Assembly (NCBI GenBank): GCA_026168455.1
Contig: CM047431.1
Coordinates: forward strand, 60,656,910 to 60,720,909
Reading direction: 5' to 3'
Length of the DNA: 64,000 nucleotides
From: Theocolax elegans
Lineage: Eukaryota > Arthropoda > Insecta > Hymenoptera > Cerocephalidae
In this document: positions 21,269-33,534 of the stretch, piece by piece
How positions within the stretch are numbered: position 1 is the stretch's first letter
Layout: every line of letters starts with the position of its first letter
Program-made: the position numbers and the translations under genes
The notes under the pieces: model-generated
What the model was told of the DNA's origin: nothing
Databases searched by the model: none
What the model saw: the letters and a program-made list of their open reading frames with translations, nothing else

Positions 21269-24264
21269 TCAATCTTTCAAACATCCATCTGCTTTTTTGC
21301 TCCGCAGAACATTCATAACGTATGTAGCGATCAATCGCCAGTTGTCCGCGTTCGTCGTCATAAGTCTCGTCACGTTATCCGGCGTGATCGCTTCTATGTC
21401 TGTTTCAAGTTGTTGACGCTGGTCTGCCCATCGCCCGCAGGCAAAGAACGTATGATCAGCGTCATCATAGACCCATCCACAGTACTTGCATTCAGGTGAA
21501 GCAAGTCTGCCCATCTTGTGTAGATAGCCGCGGAAGTATCCGTGTCCAGAGAGAAATTGGGTGAGATAGAAGTCTACCTCACCGTGTTTTCTCCCCTTCC
21601 ACTGAGCCACCGCAGGGATAAGTCTACGCGTCCATCGCGCCTGTTGGGTATTCGTCCACCGGGTTTGCCAGAGTTCCATGGTTTTCGTACGTTCGTCTGT
21701 CGCAGCGTCGATCCGTCCCGTATCTGCGCTTCGATCGTATATGCGCTTTCGTTCCATCGCGAGTAGGTCGATCGGAATTACGCCCGCGATAACCAGAACG
21801 GCGTTTTCGGACACCGTTCTGTATGCGCACGCGATTCTTAACGCGCCCACCCGCTGTACGCCAGTCATCGCTTTCGCCCGTCTCTTAACGTTTAACGCGT
21901 CCGCCCAGATTTCCGCCCCGTAAAGCATGATCGAGTGGGTAACGCTCATTAGTATTCGTCGAATGCTCGGTCTCGGTCCGTTCGTATTAGCCATGAGTCT
22001 GCTCAAGGCTTTTGTCTTTTCTTGTGCCTTTTTTGTCACCGTGCGTATGTGAGGCCAAAAACTCAGTTTCGTATCCAGAGTCACCCCTAGATACTTGACC
22101 TCGTCTCGGACCCCCACACGTTCTCGTCCTACTGTCAACGATATACCCGTGTCAATTCTTCTTCTAGTTAGAAGCACAAGTTCCGTCTTTTGTAACGCGA
22201 GTTGCAGTCCGTGGTCTTTCATCCATCCAGTCACCCGCCGCATAACCTGATTCAGCTTTAGCTGAATCAGGTGTGTGTCACGTGCCACGATAATGGCCGC
22301 AACATCGTCAGCATATGCGACCAGGGATGTGTCTGTCGGCATCTCCAATCGGAGAAGACTGTCATACAGTACGTTCCAGAAGTCTGGACCCAGAATTGAA
22401 CCCTGGGCGACTCCTGCAGTTATTCGTCTGTCTTTTCGTCCGTCAGTGGTCTCGTATGTGAGACGTCGGTCCCTCAGGTAGTCCCTCACAACCCGGAGAA
22501 GGTAGTCGGGCACCCGAAATGCTGTTTCCAGCGCTTCCAGAATGTCTACCCACCTCGCCGAATTGAAAGCGTTCCTAACGTCCAACGTCGCCAGTAAGAC
22601 CAGAGGCCTGGTCGCGTGGCACCTGGTGTTATGTTCGTCGAAAATGGTTTTCACAAAGGTTATCGCTCCGATGGTTGAGCGCCCTTTGCGAAACCCGTGT
22701 TGTCGGTCTGATAAGTCCCCTGCGTCCTTTATCGCCTGTAGAAGCCTTGGTCTCAGCAATAACTCATACAGTTTTCCAGTCGTGTTAAGTAGGCTTAGGG
22801 GCCTGTAGGATGACGGATTCTCAGGGTCCCCCTTATTTTTACTAATGAGAACCAATTGAGCCGTCTTCCAATGTCTGCTGAAAACGCCCTCCACCAGGCA
22901 CCCGTTGAATGTGTCGAGGAGCACCGACGGTCGTCGCAGAACGACGAAACGTAAGATTTCCGACGGCACACCGTCAGGGCCCGGTGCCTTGTTAGGTTTC
23001 AACGAGTTTGCAGCTCTGGCGAGCTCCGCACTCGTGAATAGAGGACATTCTCCGTTTGTACGTTCAACGGTCTCCTCCTTCCTCACGGGATGAGTTGGAA
23101 AGAGACCGTCGACGATCTTGTCCATCGTCTCTGCGTCCTTAGTTATCGGCGGAACCCGTCTCCCCAGTTGTCGAGTCACGATCTTGTAACCCGCGCCCCA
23201 GGGATCCGAGTCCACCTCGTCCGTCAGTCTTTGCCAGCACTCTTTTTTGCTGTTATTTATGGCGTACCGCAAACGCCTCCTACTCTGTCTGTATTCTTCG
23301 GAGATAATTAGTGCGGTTTGTCGGTCGCGAGCCCGTTGGGCCTTCCGTCTGAGTGCTAGGCAACTACGTCGGATGTCCGCGATCTCAGCTGTCCACCAGT
23401 ATGTCTCTCGTCTATTTCGTGCGTATCGTTTCCGCGGCATGGAGGCTTCACACAATTGTCGAAGAAACTGGGTTGTTTCACCGGCAAGCGCTTCAGCCCT
23501 GTCACGGTTAGTCATTCCACGAGGTTCCACCTGTGACAGTGGTTCCCCGCGCGTCATTTGTCTGTCGAGTTTGTCTATGTCTAGCCGTTTCACGTCCCAA
23601 CGAGGGGGACGCATTACCCGAATACTGTTCGTTCGCGATTCGTCTGTAAGACCGAAGGTGATGTACTGGTGATCGCTGGCTGTATAGTCTTCGATCACTC
23701 TCCATGCCCTCAGTCTTTGTGTCATCCTGTCCGAAACAAGGGTCACGTCAGGTACAGAGTCACCGAAGCCGGGTCGTCTGTACGTCGGCGTGTTTCCCTC
23801 ATTTGCCACTGTCAGTTCCAGCCTTGCGGCCATCTCCAACAGCAGTCGTCCACGTCTGTTCGTCTCAGGCATCCCCCACTCGACCGCGCGCGCGTTGAAG
23901 TCACCCGCCACGATTTTATTGCCGGGATGTCTCTCACGGCGTCTTCGAGACTCTCCAGCTTCTCCGCGTATTCTAGAGCGCTATAATTCGGGCTAAGGTA
24001 GACGCTGACGTAAGTGACATCGCCTATCGTTGCCCAAACGTAGCCCTCCCCGGATCCGCGCGCGATGATCCGCGTCACCCCTTCCCCGCGCACCCATAAT
24101 GCCGCTGTGCTCGTGCTGCTAGCAAGCCAGTTTGGCGGTGTCAAATTCCGGTACTGTTCGCTGATGACGAGGATGTCCGCGTCCAGCTCCGCCGCAATCT
24201 GAGGGAGCAGCGCGTGTGCCACGCTACTCCGATTCATATTGCATTGGAGAACAGTTACCGGCAT
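21269..24264 (-). pseudogene. LINE ORF2 (endonuclease-reverse transcriptase), copy 1, one frameshift
   Basis: Starts ATG at 24264 (MPVTVLQCNMNRSS, ILVISEQYRN: N-terminal APE endonuclease motifs). The frame is lost near 23920, where this copy has GCCGGGATG and copy 2 has GCCGGGGATG. It resumes for about 880 codons with endonuclease motif AGDFNAR and SDHQYITF. Reverse transcriptase motifs follow: KAPGPDGVPSE, YRPLSLL, GFRKGRST, AGVAQGSILGP and AYADDVA with the catalytic aspartates. The C-terminal finger is CKYCG then HTFFAC. Total about 998 codons, usual for R1-clade ORF2. It overlaps the end of ORF1 by about 10 bases. Given the single homopolymer indel, the element may be intact in reality. 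Confidence 0.88.
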
Positions 24265-24736
24265 TTTATTGTCTTCGTCTTCGTCGTCGCCAGTGCTGCT
24301 TTAAATGCTGCACATGCGCCTGAACCAGCGACGTGTGCGAGGCACTTGTTGTCCTTCTTAGGACAGAGGAAGCACTCAGGTGTGTTTTTGCACGCCCGTG
24401 CATCGTGCCCCTCTCGACCACATCGCCAGCAGCACCGGTGTCTGTCCGGTCCTTTACAGTTCTTTTTGATATGCCCGTACCCGAGGCATTTATGGCACCT
24501 AGGTATGCGAAGCCTAGGTCTCACACGGCAATTAACCCAACCGATTTTTATTCTTCCTTTTTTAAGAAGCGCGTTCGCGTCCCTCGCGTTGAAGTCGCAT
24601 ACCGCAAGGGATAAGCCTCGGGCGTTAGACCCAAAGACGTGTACCCTTCTTTCTGCGCTGTCCTCGAGTTCGCGGTTAATAGCGTCCGTTACGTCGTTTG
24701 CGGTCGTCACACTGTCCAGGTCGAGAAACTCCAGCG
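24255..24736 (-). pseudogene. LINE ORF1 (gag-like) C-terminal part, copy 1
   Basis: The frame runs out of the (TAA)n array through VHVFGSNARGL to three zinc knuckles: CHKCLGYGHIKKNC, CWRCGREGHDARAC and a variant CFLCPKKDNKC...HVAGSGAC. It ends with TAA at 24255. Three CCHC knuckles near the ORF1 C terminus are usual for R1/jockey-type nucleic-acid-binding ORF1 proteins. The N-terminal two thirds are missing, so the element is 5' truncated. Confidence 0.82.
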
Positions 24737-24809
<73 letters not shown>

Positions 24810-24820
24810 TATTATTATTA

Positions 24821-24890
<70 letters not shown>
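24737..24890. repeat. (ATT)n microsatellite at the 5' junction of LINE copy 1
   Basis: About 154 bases of ATT/TTA with three two-base interruptions (TATATT steps near 24806-24825). The array yields long artificial poly-Ile, poly-Leu and poly-Tyr reading frames. Confidence 0.95.
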
Positions 24891-24899
24891 TATATATAC

Positions 24900-26728
24900 C
24901 GGTGCGTTTTTACCATACCGGAGAACTGAACAATAAATTCACATTGGTGGTAGCTTCCAATGTGCCCGAATATTTGATTGGGCAGTGAACGTTCGACTCG
25001 TCGAAATGGTCAATTTCTCGTTACTTGGACGAGAGGAACGAAAACGACTTATACGCTTTACTTTACAAATTCGTATTACATTCTGTTTTCGAAATAAAGG
25101 GAAACACAGGTTCAAACTCACACATTTTGACTGTATGGCTCTTTATGTCAAATGACAGATATGACTGAAGGTAAGTCTGATAGAGAGCTTGCAAATATCG
25201 GTGTTGCCTGGTAAGCTGCTACTTACGCTTCGAATGACGATGTATACAAAGCTTATCGAAAAGTGCACCCACGCTGTTAAACAACACAAGCAGAAGGTGT
25301 TAAACTGAACACTATATTCTATATACCAACCCTGGTAGAATTTTAAATATCAAAAATGGGCTTAAAGCTAAGAAATGGCCAGTGAAACTGGTCAGGTTCT
25401 ATCTCAAAATAAAACGCTATTTCACACCTTTCTTGACCATTTCTTAGATGGACCTAACCTTCATCAAATATGAAACAACTTTTCGGGTAATCCTGTAAAG
25501 AAAACTTAAAGCGTGTTGTGAAATTTGATCGGTTTTACCATTTGTAATAGATACAGACGCTTATTTACGCTATATAAATAGTACTTTTAAAGATATTTTA
25601 AAGTTTATCATTTTTCTCTCAAATTGAGTCAAATCATTTATAGGCTTGTCCATAGCTATTATTCCTAGCTAAAATGGCCCATTTTTCTTAGTCTATTTAA
25701 AATTCCAAAAGCATTTTTGATGTTCAGGAAAGGTTTGTAAACTGGAATGAAAACCATGAAATGAGCAGGAAAGGTTCGAAAAAGCGTTTCATCGCTGTAC
25801 ACGACCTGGCCAATCGTCCTAGTTAGTTTATAGATTGACATGAGAAAGCTACTCAGTAAATGGCTACAAAATTTTTGTTGATTCCACCAGGGTAAATAAG
25901 TATGAAATAGACTGTTTATATAGAATGGGCAAAAATAGGCGAAAAATGTGCCCATTTTTCTCCTATCGATGAAACGCTTTTTCTCACATTTTATGACCAT
26001 TTATTAGTGTAAAATCCTATTTTTCTCCAATTTTTGAGCTTGTAAATATAGATTACAGTTGAATCTAGATATGTCCTATTAAATATCTACTAAAAATGGA
26101 TAAGTGAAAAATCTAATAAAACTGCGTTTATCTTCGTAAATACTGGAAATACAACAGAAATTAGTTGTAAATCAGACGAAAACGTTAAAAACCCATCCGA
26201 AACTATAGGAATTTTGAAGTTTACTCTTTGTGGAAAGCTGGAAACATTATTCAAATTTTTTAAGGTTGTGGTCATTCTATTAAGTGTTAATAAAACGGGA
26301 GAAAAAGCGTTTCATCACAAGGTACTTACTACTAATTTTTAATTCCTAGTTCTTAGTTTTAAATTTCTACTAGGGACTTTTGGGTTCCTTGTTTTGAAAT
26401 GTATTTAGGACAGATATTTGATCTTTTATTCATAATGCTTTTTTTAACAGCATTTTGGATAATAATACACGGAGAAAAGAGTTCTATGAAAAATTACGAT
26501 ATTTTTACTGTAAGCGAGAGACAAACAAGGTTCAGTTGAAAAAGTGCAATATTTATTTTGGTAATAAGTAAACACTTCCAAGAATAATTGCTATTTAGTT
26601 CACTAAAAAATCTCGAAAAAATCTGGACTCAACAAATATAAAACAACTGATATTAAATTTTAATGAAAGAAACAACAAATTTTACTGCAAGTCTTATGAA
26701 ATAATATCATAACAGCTACTAAATTTTG
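24900..26728. repeat. duplicated flank, copy A
   Basis: Non-coding sequence from GGTGCGTTTTTACCATACCG to AAATTTTGTTAG. It recurs at 29485-30909 (copy B) and, from about 25326 on, at 31802-33210 (copy C), almost base for base. It contains the CCC-TIR element 25330-26375 and the left end of the CACGGAG element at about 26467. Small frames such as 25665-26000 recur in all three copies, but no family is recognisable in them and they lie inside the element. Confidence 0.9.
25330..26375. mobile_element. CCC-TIR family element, 1046 bases, copy A
   Basis: Termini CCCTGGTAGAATTTTAAAT and, inward from the right, CCCTAGTAGAAATTTAAAA. The internal motif GAAAAAGCGTTTCA or its reverse complement occurs at about 25778, 25970 and 26301. 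Flanking dinucleotides are AA and AC, so a target duplication is not clear here. Related elements: 55199-56142, 59473-59699 and, by its ends, 33585-34740. No transposase. Confidence 0.7.
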
Positions 26729-26734
26729 TTAGAA

Positions 26735-28826
26735 GCACAAGTTCCGTCTTTTGTAACGCGAGTTGCAGTCCGTGGTCTTTCATCCATCCAGTCACCCGCC
26801 GCATAACCTGATTCAGCTTTAGCTGAATCAGGTGTGTGTCACGTGCCACGATAATGGCCGCAACATCGTCAGCATATGCGACCAGGGATGTGTCTGTCGG
26901 CATCTCCAATCGGAGAAGACTGTCATACAGTACGTTCCAGAAGTCTGGACCCAGAATTGAACCCTGGGCGACTCCTGCAGTTATTCGTCTGTCTTTTCGT
27001 CCGTCAGTGGTCTCGTATGTGAGGACGTCGGTCCCTCAGGTAGTCCCTCACAACCCGGAGAAGGTAGTCGGGCACCCGAAATGCTGTTTCCAGCGCTTCC
27101 AGAATGTCTACCCACCTCGCCGAATTGAAAGCGTTCCTAACGTCCAACGTCGCCAGTAAGACCAGAGGCCTGGTCGCGTGGCACCTGGTGTTATGTTCGT
27201 CGAAAATGGTTTTCACAAAGGTTATCGCTCCGATGGTTGAGCGCCCTTTGCGAAACCCGTGTTGTCGGTCTGATAAGTCCCCTGCGTCCTTTATCGCCTG
27301 TAGAAGCCTTGGTCTCAGCAATAACTCATACAGTTTTCCAGTCGTGTTAAGTAGGCTTAGGGGCCTGTAGGATGACGGATTCTCAGGGTCCCCCTTATTT
27401 TTACTAATGAGAACCAATTGAGCCGTCTTCCAATGTCTGCTGAAAACGCCCTCCACCAGGCACCCGTTGAATGTGTCGAGGAGCACCGACGGTCGTCGCA
27501 GAACGACGAAACGTAAGATTTCCGACGGCACACCGTCAGGGCCCGGTGCCTTGTTAGGTTTCAACGAGTTTGCAGCTCTGGCGAGCTCCGCACTCGTGAA
27601 TAGAGGACATTCTCCGTTGTACGTTCAACGGTCTCCTCCTTCCTCACGGGATGAGTTGGAAAGAGACCGTCGACGATCTTGTCCATCGTCTCTGCGTCCT
27701 TAGTTATCGGCGGAACCCGTCTCCCCAGTTGTCGAGTCACGATCTTGTAACCCGCGCCCCAGGGATCCGAGTCCACCTCGTCCGTCAGTCTTTGCCAGCA
27801 CTCTTTTTTGCTGTTATTTATGGCGTACCGCAAACGCCTCCTACTCTGTCTGTATTCTTCGGAGATAATTAGTGCGGTTTGTCGGTCGCGAGCCCGTTGG
27901 GCCTTCCGTCTGAGTGCTAGGCAACTACGTCGGATGTCCGCGATCTCAGCTGTCCACCAGTATGTCTCTCGTCTATTTCGTGCGTATCGTTTCCGCGGCA
28001 TGGAGGCTTCACACAATTGTCGAAGAAACTGGGTTGTTTCACCGGCAAGCGCTTCAGCCCTGTCACGGTTAGTCATTCCACGAGGTTCCACCTGTGACAG
28101 TGGTTCCCCGCGCGTCATTTGTCTGTCGAGTTTGTCTATGTCTAGCCGTTTCACGTCCCAACGAGGGGGACGCATTACCCGAATACTGTTCGTTCGCGAT
28201 TCGTCTGTAAGACCGAAGGTGATGTACTGGTGATCGCTGGCTGTATAGTCTTCGATCACTCTCCATGCCCTCAGTCTTTGTGTCATCCTGTCCGAAACAA
28301 GGGTCACGTCAGGTACAGAGTCACCGAAGCCGGGTCGTCTGTACGTCGGCGTGTTTCCCTCATTTGCCACTGTCAGTTCCAGCCTTGCGGCCATCTCCAA
28401 CAGCAGTCGTCCACGTCTGTTCGTCTCAGGCATCCCCCACTCGACCGCGCGCGCGTTGAAGTCACCCGCCACGATTTTATTGCCGGGGATGTCTCTCACG
28501 GCGTCTTCGAGACTCTCCAGCTTCTCCGCGTATTCTAGAGCGCTATAATTCGGGCTAAGGTAGACGCTGACGTAAGTGACATCGCCTATCGTTGCCCAAA
28601 CGTAGCCCTCCCCGGATCCGCGCGCGATGATCCGCGTCACCCCTTCCCCGCGCACCCATAATGCCGCTGTGCTCGTGCTGCTAGCAAGCCAGTTTGGCGG
28701 TGTCAAATTCCGGTACTGTTCGCTGATGACGAGGATGTCCGCGTCCAGCTCCGCCGCAATCTGAGGGAGCAGCGCGTGTGCCACGCTACTCCGATTCATA
28801 TTGCATTGGAGAACAGTTACCGGCAT
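26735..28826 (-). pseudogene. LINE ORF2, copy 2 (truncated, two frameshifts)
   Basis: The endonuclease and linker are open for 421 codons from ATG 28826 (this copy keeps the GGGG that copy 1 lacks). Frame breaks follow at about 27617 (one T fewer than copy 1) and about 27022 (one extra G). The reverse transcriptase KAPGPDGVPSE to AYADDVA motifs are present. The sequence stops at the duplication junction, so the C-terminal finger is lost. Confidence 0.88.
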
Positions 28827-29297
28827 TTTATTGTCTTCGTCTTCGTCGTCGCCAGTGCTGCTTTAAATGCTGCACATGCGCCTGAACCAGCGACGTGTGC
28901 GAGGCACTTGTTGTCCTTCTTAGGACAGAGGAAGCACTCAGGTGTGTTTTTGCACGCCCGTGCATCGTGCCCCTCTCGACCACATCGCCAGCAGCACCGG
29001 TGTCTGTCCGGTCCTTTACAGTTCTTTTTGATATGCCCGTACCCGAGGCATTTATGGCACCTAGGTATGCGAAGCCTAGGTCTCACACGGCAATTAACCC
29101 AACCGATTTTTATTCTTCCTTTTTTAAGAAGCGCGTTCGCGTCCCTCGCGTTGAAGTCGCATACCGCAAGGGATAAGCCTCGGGCGTTAGACCCAAGACG
29201 TGTACCCTTCTTTCTGCGCTGTCCTCGAGTTCGCGGTTAATAGCGTCCGTTACGTCGTTTGCGGTCGTCACACTGTCCAGGTCGAGAAACTCCAGCG
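28817..29297 (-). pseudogene. LINE ORF1 C-terminal part, copy 2
   Basis: Same three zinc knuckles as copy 1. A one-base deletion at about 29194 (CCCAAGACG against CCCAAAGACG in copy 1) breaks the frame before the knuckles. Confidence 0.8.
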
Positions 29298-29460
<163 letters not shown>

Positions 29461-29484
29461 TATATAATAACAAAAACCACCAAC

Positions 29485-30909
29485 GGTGCGTTTTTACCAT
29501 ACCGGAGAACTGAACAATAAATTCACATTGGTGGTAGCTTCCAATGTGCCCGAATAATTTGATTGGGCAGTGAACGTTCGACTCGTCGAAATGGTCAATT
29601 TCTCGTTACTTGGACGAGAGGAACGAAAACGACTTATACGCTTTACTTTTACAAATTCGTATTACATTCTGTTTTCGAAATAAAGGGAAACACAGGTTCA
29701 AACTCACACATTTTGACTGTATGGCTCTTTATGTCAAATGACAGATATGACTGAAGGTAAGTCTGATAGAGAGCTTGCAATATCGGTGTTGCCTGGTAAG
29801 CTGCTACTTACGCTTCGAATGACGATGTATACAAAGCTTATCGAAAAGTGCACCCACGCTGTTAAACAACACAAGCAGAAGGTGTTAAACTGAACACTAT
29901 ATTCTATATACCAACCCTGGTAGAATTTTAAATATCAAAAATGGGCTTAAAGCTAAGAAATGGCCAGTGAAACTGGTCAGGTTCTATCTCAAAATAAAAC
30001 GCTATTTCACACCTTTCTTGACCATTTCTTAGATGGACCTAACCTTCATCAAATATGAAACAACTTTTCGGGTAATCCTGTAAAGAAAACTTAAAGCGTG
30101 TTGTGAAATTTGATCGGTTTTACCATTTGTAATAGATACAGACGCTTATTTACGCTATATAAATAGTACTTTTAAAGATATTTTAAAGTTTATCATTTTT
30201 CTCTCAAATTGAGTCAAATCATTTATAGGCTTGTCCATAGCTATTATTCCTAGCTAAAATGGCCCATTTTTCTTAGTCTATTTAAAATTCCAAAAGCATT
30301 TTTGATGTTCAGGAAAGGTTTGTAAACTGGAATGAAAACCATGAAATGAGCAGGAAAGGTTCGAAAAAGCGTTTCATCGCTGTACACGACCTGGCCAATC
30401 GTCCTAGTTAGTTTATAGATTGACATGAGAAAGCTACTCAGTAAATGGCTACAAAATTTTTGTTGATTCCACCAGGGTAAATAAGTATGAAATAGACTGT
30501 TTATATAGAATGGGCAAAAATAGGCGAAAAATGTGCCCATTTTTCTCCTATCGATGAAACGCTTTTTCTCACATTTTATGACCATTTATTAGTGTAAAAT
30601 CCTATTTTTCTCCAATTTTTGAGCTTGTAAATATAGATTACAGTTGAATCTAGATATGTCCTATTAAATATCTACTAAAAATGGATAAGTGAAAAATCTA
30701 ATAAAACTGCGTTTATCTTCGTAAATACTGGAAATACAACAGAAATTAGTTGTAAATCAGACGAAAACGTTAAAAACCCATCCGAAACTATAGGAATTTT
30801 GAAGTTTACTCTTTGTGGAAAGCTGGAAACATTATTCAAATTTTTTAAGGTTGTGGTCATTCTATTAAGTGTTAATAAAACGGGAGAAAAAGCGTTTCAT
30901 CACAAGGTA
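29485..30909. repeat. duplicated flank, copy B (ends in a foldback element)
   Basis: Near-identical to 24900-26331. It breaks off after CACAAGGTACTT, where a foldback element begins. Confidence 0.9.
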
Positions 30910-31800
30910 CTTCCTACGAAGTTCTTATAAATTATTTTGGTATTGGCCGAAATATGGGACAAATTTGTCCAAAGTATGGGGGCAAGTGTAGGATTACTTT
31001 TACTACACTTTATTTTTAGGTTATATTAATTTAAAATTTTAAAAGAAAAGAAATTAAAAATAATTTAACATTACTTGATTTACACCTGAAAGAAAAAACA
31101 TACATGTATTTCCAAAAGATTTCAAGGTCCTCGGTGAATTTCATCCTCTTCATGAAACTCGTCGCAGCACGTCATTTCAAGTCGACGTTGAGGGTTAGAC
31201 TGATGCATCGACGTCAAGAAAAATGTCTTAGTGACCAGTAAACAAGAAGTCATTTGATTGCTCGTTACTTAGGAACGTTTGTGAAATTTGCTTGACGACC
31301 AGCAAACAAATGACTTCTTGTTTACTGGTCACTAAGAAATTTTTCTTGACGCCGATGCGTCAGTCTAACCCTCAACGTCGACTTGGAATGACGTGCTGCG
31401 ACGACTTAGATGAAGAGGATGAAATTGACCGTGATCCTTGAAATCTTTTGGAAATACATGTATGCTTTTTCTTCCAGGTATAAATCGAGTAATGTTAAAT
31501 TATTTTTAATTTCTTTTCTTTTAAAATTTTAAATTAATATAACCTAAAAATAAAGTGTAGTAAAAGTAATCCTACACTTGCCCCCATACTTTGGACAAAT
31601 TTGTCCCATATTTCGGCCAATACCAAAATAATTTATAAGAACTTTGTACGAAGTTTGGCATAACTTTTGCAAACTTCTCCCAAACTTGGAATGCGTGAGT
31701 TCTCAAGTTTGGGATAATCTCATTGCACACATTTGCGCCACACTTTATACAGACATAAACTTGGGCTAAATGTGGCCCAAACTTTCTCATTTTTACGCGG
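30910..31800. mobile_element. large foldback element with ~320-base inverted arms
   Basis: About 30917-31245 and 31300-31645 are inverted copies of each other (GTTCTTATAAATTATTTTGG on the left, its complement on the right). They enclose a ~55-base loop (about 31250-31300). An extra ~150 bases (about 31650-31800, GAAGTTTGGCATAACTTTTG onward) follow on the right. Non-coding; no flanking duplication could be defined. It lies exactly between duplicated flanks B and C. Confidence 0.7.
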
Positions 31801-31801
31801 G

Positions 31802-33210
31802 ATACCAACCCTGGTAGAATTTTAAATATCAAAAATGGGCTTAAAGCTAAGAAATGGCCAGTGAAACTGGTCAGGTTCTATCTCAAAATAAAACGCTATT
31901 TCACACCTTTCTTGACCATTTCTTAGATGGACCTAACCTTCATCAAATATGAAACAACTTTTCGGGTAATCCTGTAAAGAAAACTTAAAGCGTGTTGTGA
32001 AATTTGATCGGTTTTACCATTTGTAATAGATACAGACGCTTATTTACGCTATATAAATAGTACTTTTAAAGATATTTTAAAGTTTATCATTTTTCTCTCA
32101 AATTGAGTCAAATCATTTATAGGCTTGTCCATAGCTATTATTCCTAGCTAAAATGGCCCATTTTTCTTAGTCTATTTAAAATTCCAAAAGCATTTTTGAT
32201 GTTCAGGAAAGGTTTGTAAACTGGAATGAAAACCATGAAATGAGCAGGAAAGGTTCGAAAAAGCGTTTCATCGCTGTACACGACCTGGCCAATCGTCCTA
32301 GTTAGTTTATAGATTGACATGAGAAAGCTACTCAGTAAATGGCTACAAAATTTTTGTTGATTCCACCAGGGTAAATAAGTATGAAATAGACTGTTTATAT
32401 AGAATGGGCAAAAATAGGCGAAAAATGTGCCCATTTTTCTCCTATCGATGAAACGCTTTTTCTCACATTTTATGACCATTTATTAGTGTAAAATCCTATT
32501 TTTCTCCAATTTTTGAGCTTGTAAATATAGATTACAGTTGAATCTAGATATGTCCTATTAAATATCTACTAAAAATGGATAAGTGAAAAATCTAATAAAA
32601 CTGCGTTTATCTTCGTAAATACTGGAAATACAACAGAAATTAGTTGTAAATCAGACGAAAACGTTAAAAACCCATCCGAAACTATAGGAATTTTGAAGTT
32701 TACTCTTTGTGGAAAGCTGGAAACATTATTCAAATTTTTTAAGGTTGTGGTCATTCTATTAAGTGTTAATAAAACGGGAGAAAAAGCGTTTCATCACAAG
32801 GTACTTACTACTAATTTTTAATTCCTAGTTCTTAGTTTTAAATTTCTACTAGGGACTTTTGGGTTCCTTGTTTTGAAATGTATTTAGGACAGATATTTGA
32901 TCTTTTATTCATAATGCTTTTTTTAACAGCATTTTGGATAATAATACACGGAGAAAAGAGTTCTATGAAAAATTACGATATTTTTACTGTAAGCGAGAGA
33001 CAAACAAGGTTCAGTTGAAAAAGTGCAATATTTATTTTGGTAATAAGTAAACACTTCCAAGAATAATTGCTATTTAGTTCACTAAAAATCTCGAAAAATC
33101 TGGACTCAACAAAATATAAAACAACTGATATTAAATTTTAATGAAAGAAACAACAAATTTTACTGCAAGTCTTATGAAATAATATCATAACAGCTACTAA
33201 ATTTTGTTAG
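31802..33210. repeat. duplicated flank, copy C
   Basis: Begins ATACCAACCCTGGTAGAATT, as at 25324, and follows copy A to AAATTTTGTTAG. It then continues into unique sequence, showing what the flank looks like where no LINE is joined. It contains a complete CCC-TIR element (31808-32851). Confidence 0.9.
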
Positions 33211-33534
33211 ACATTTCAGTAAAATTGGTGTACGGCGAATGTTAGTAGGCAGGGTTGTACAATTTTAGTGTCCAGTATAGTAAAATTTATTGAAATTTCT
33301 GCTATTCTCAAACGAAACTATTAGGTTAGCTGGCTTATTATTCGAATTTATGCAATTAATTAACGCATTTGACTAATCTGAATCGACAGAATTTTAACCA
33401 TATTAATTACAAACCGACTGGTTTAGCTTTTAATTGATATTAACCACGGGATAATGCAATAAATGTTAATAAAGTTCGCGCATCCTTTGAGCGACGTGTA
33501 GCTTATAACGACGATTCGAAGTTAAACAATGGAA

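Larger units (their letters stand above)
20992..24736 (-). mobile_element. R1-clade-like non-LTR retrotransposon, copy 1 (5' truncated)
   Basis: On the minus strand: truncated ORF1 (24710-24255), ORF2 (24264 to 21269), a ~250-base 3' UTR and a 31-base poly-A tail (poly-T 20992-21022). The tail abuts a short (ATT)n at 20976-20992. The 5' side joins a long (TAA)n array at 24737. The body is distinctly GC-richer than its surroundings. APE-type endonuclease plus a YADD reverse transcriptase plus a C-terminal CCHC finger is the R1/TRAS-type layout. TAA microsatellite on both sides suggests insertion into such a repeat. Confidence 0.9.
26729..29297 (-). mobile_element. R1-clade-like LINE, copy 2 (3' part missing)
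   Basis: Copy of 22169-24736 with very few differences. It starts abruptly at 26728/26732, where the flank sequence meets the LINE at a shared GTTAG, so the reverse transcriptase C terminus, 3' UTR and tail are absent. This breakpoint is a segmental duplication junction, not a retrotransposition end. The 5' side again joins (TAA)n at 29298. Confidence 0.9.

Noticed and set aside
21542..24614. Many + strand frames of 60-240 codons across the LINE
   Set aside because: Antisense shadows of the GC-rich ORF1 and ORF2 on the minus strand; repeated identically at 26836-29240.
24698..24988. Long poly-Ile, poly-Leu and poly-Tyr reading frames
   Set aside because: They are translations of the (ATT)n array; the same applies at 29200-29520.
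25665..26275. 111- and 61-codon minus-strand frames repeated three times
   Set aside because: Conserved only because the whole segment is duplicated; no family features, and they lie inside a non-autonomous TIR element.
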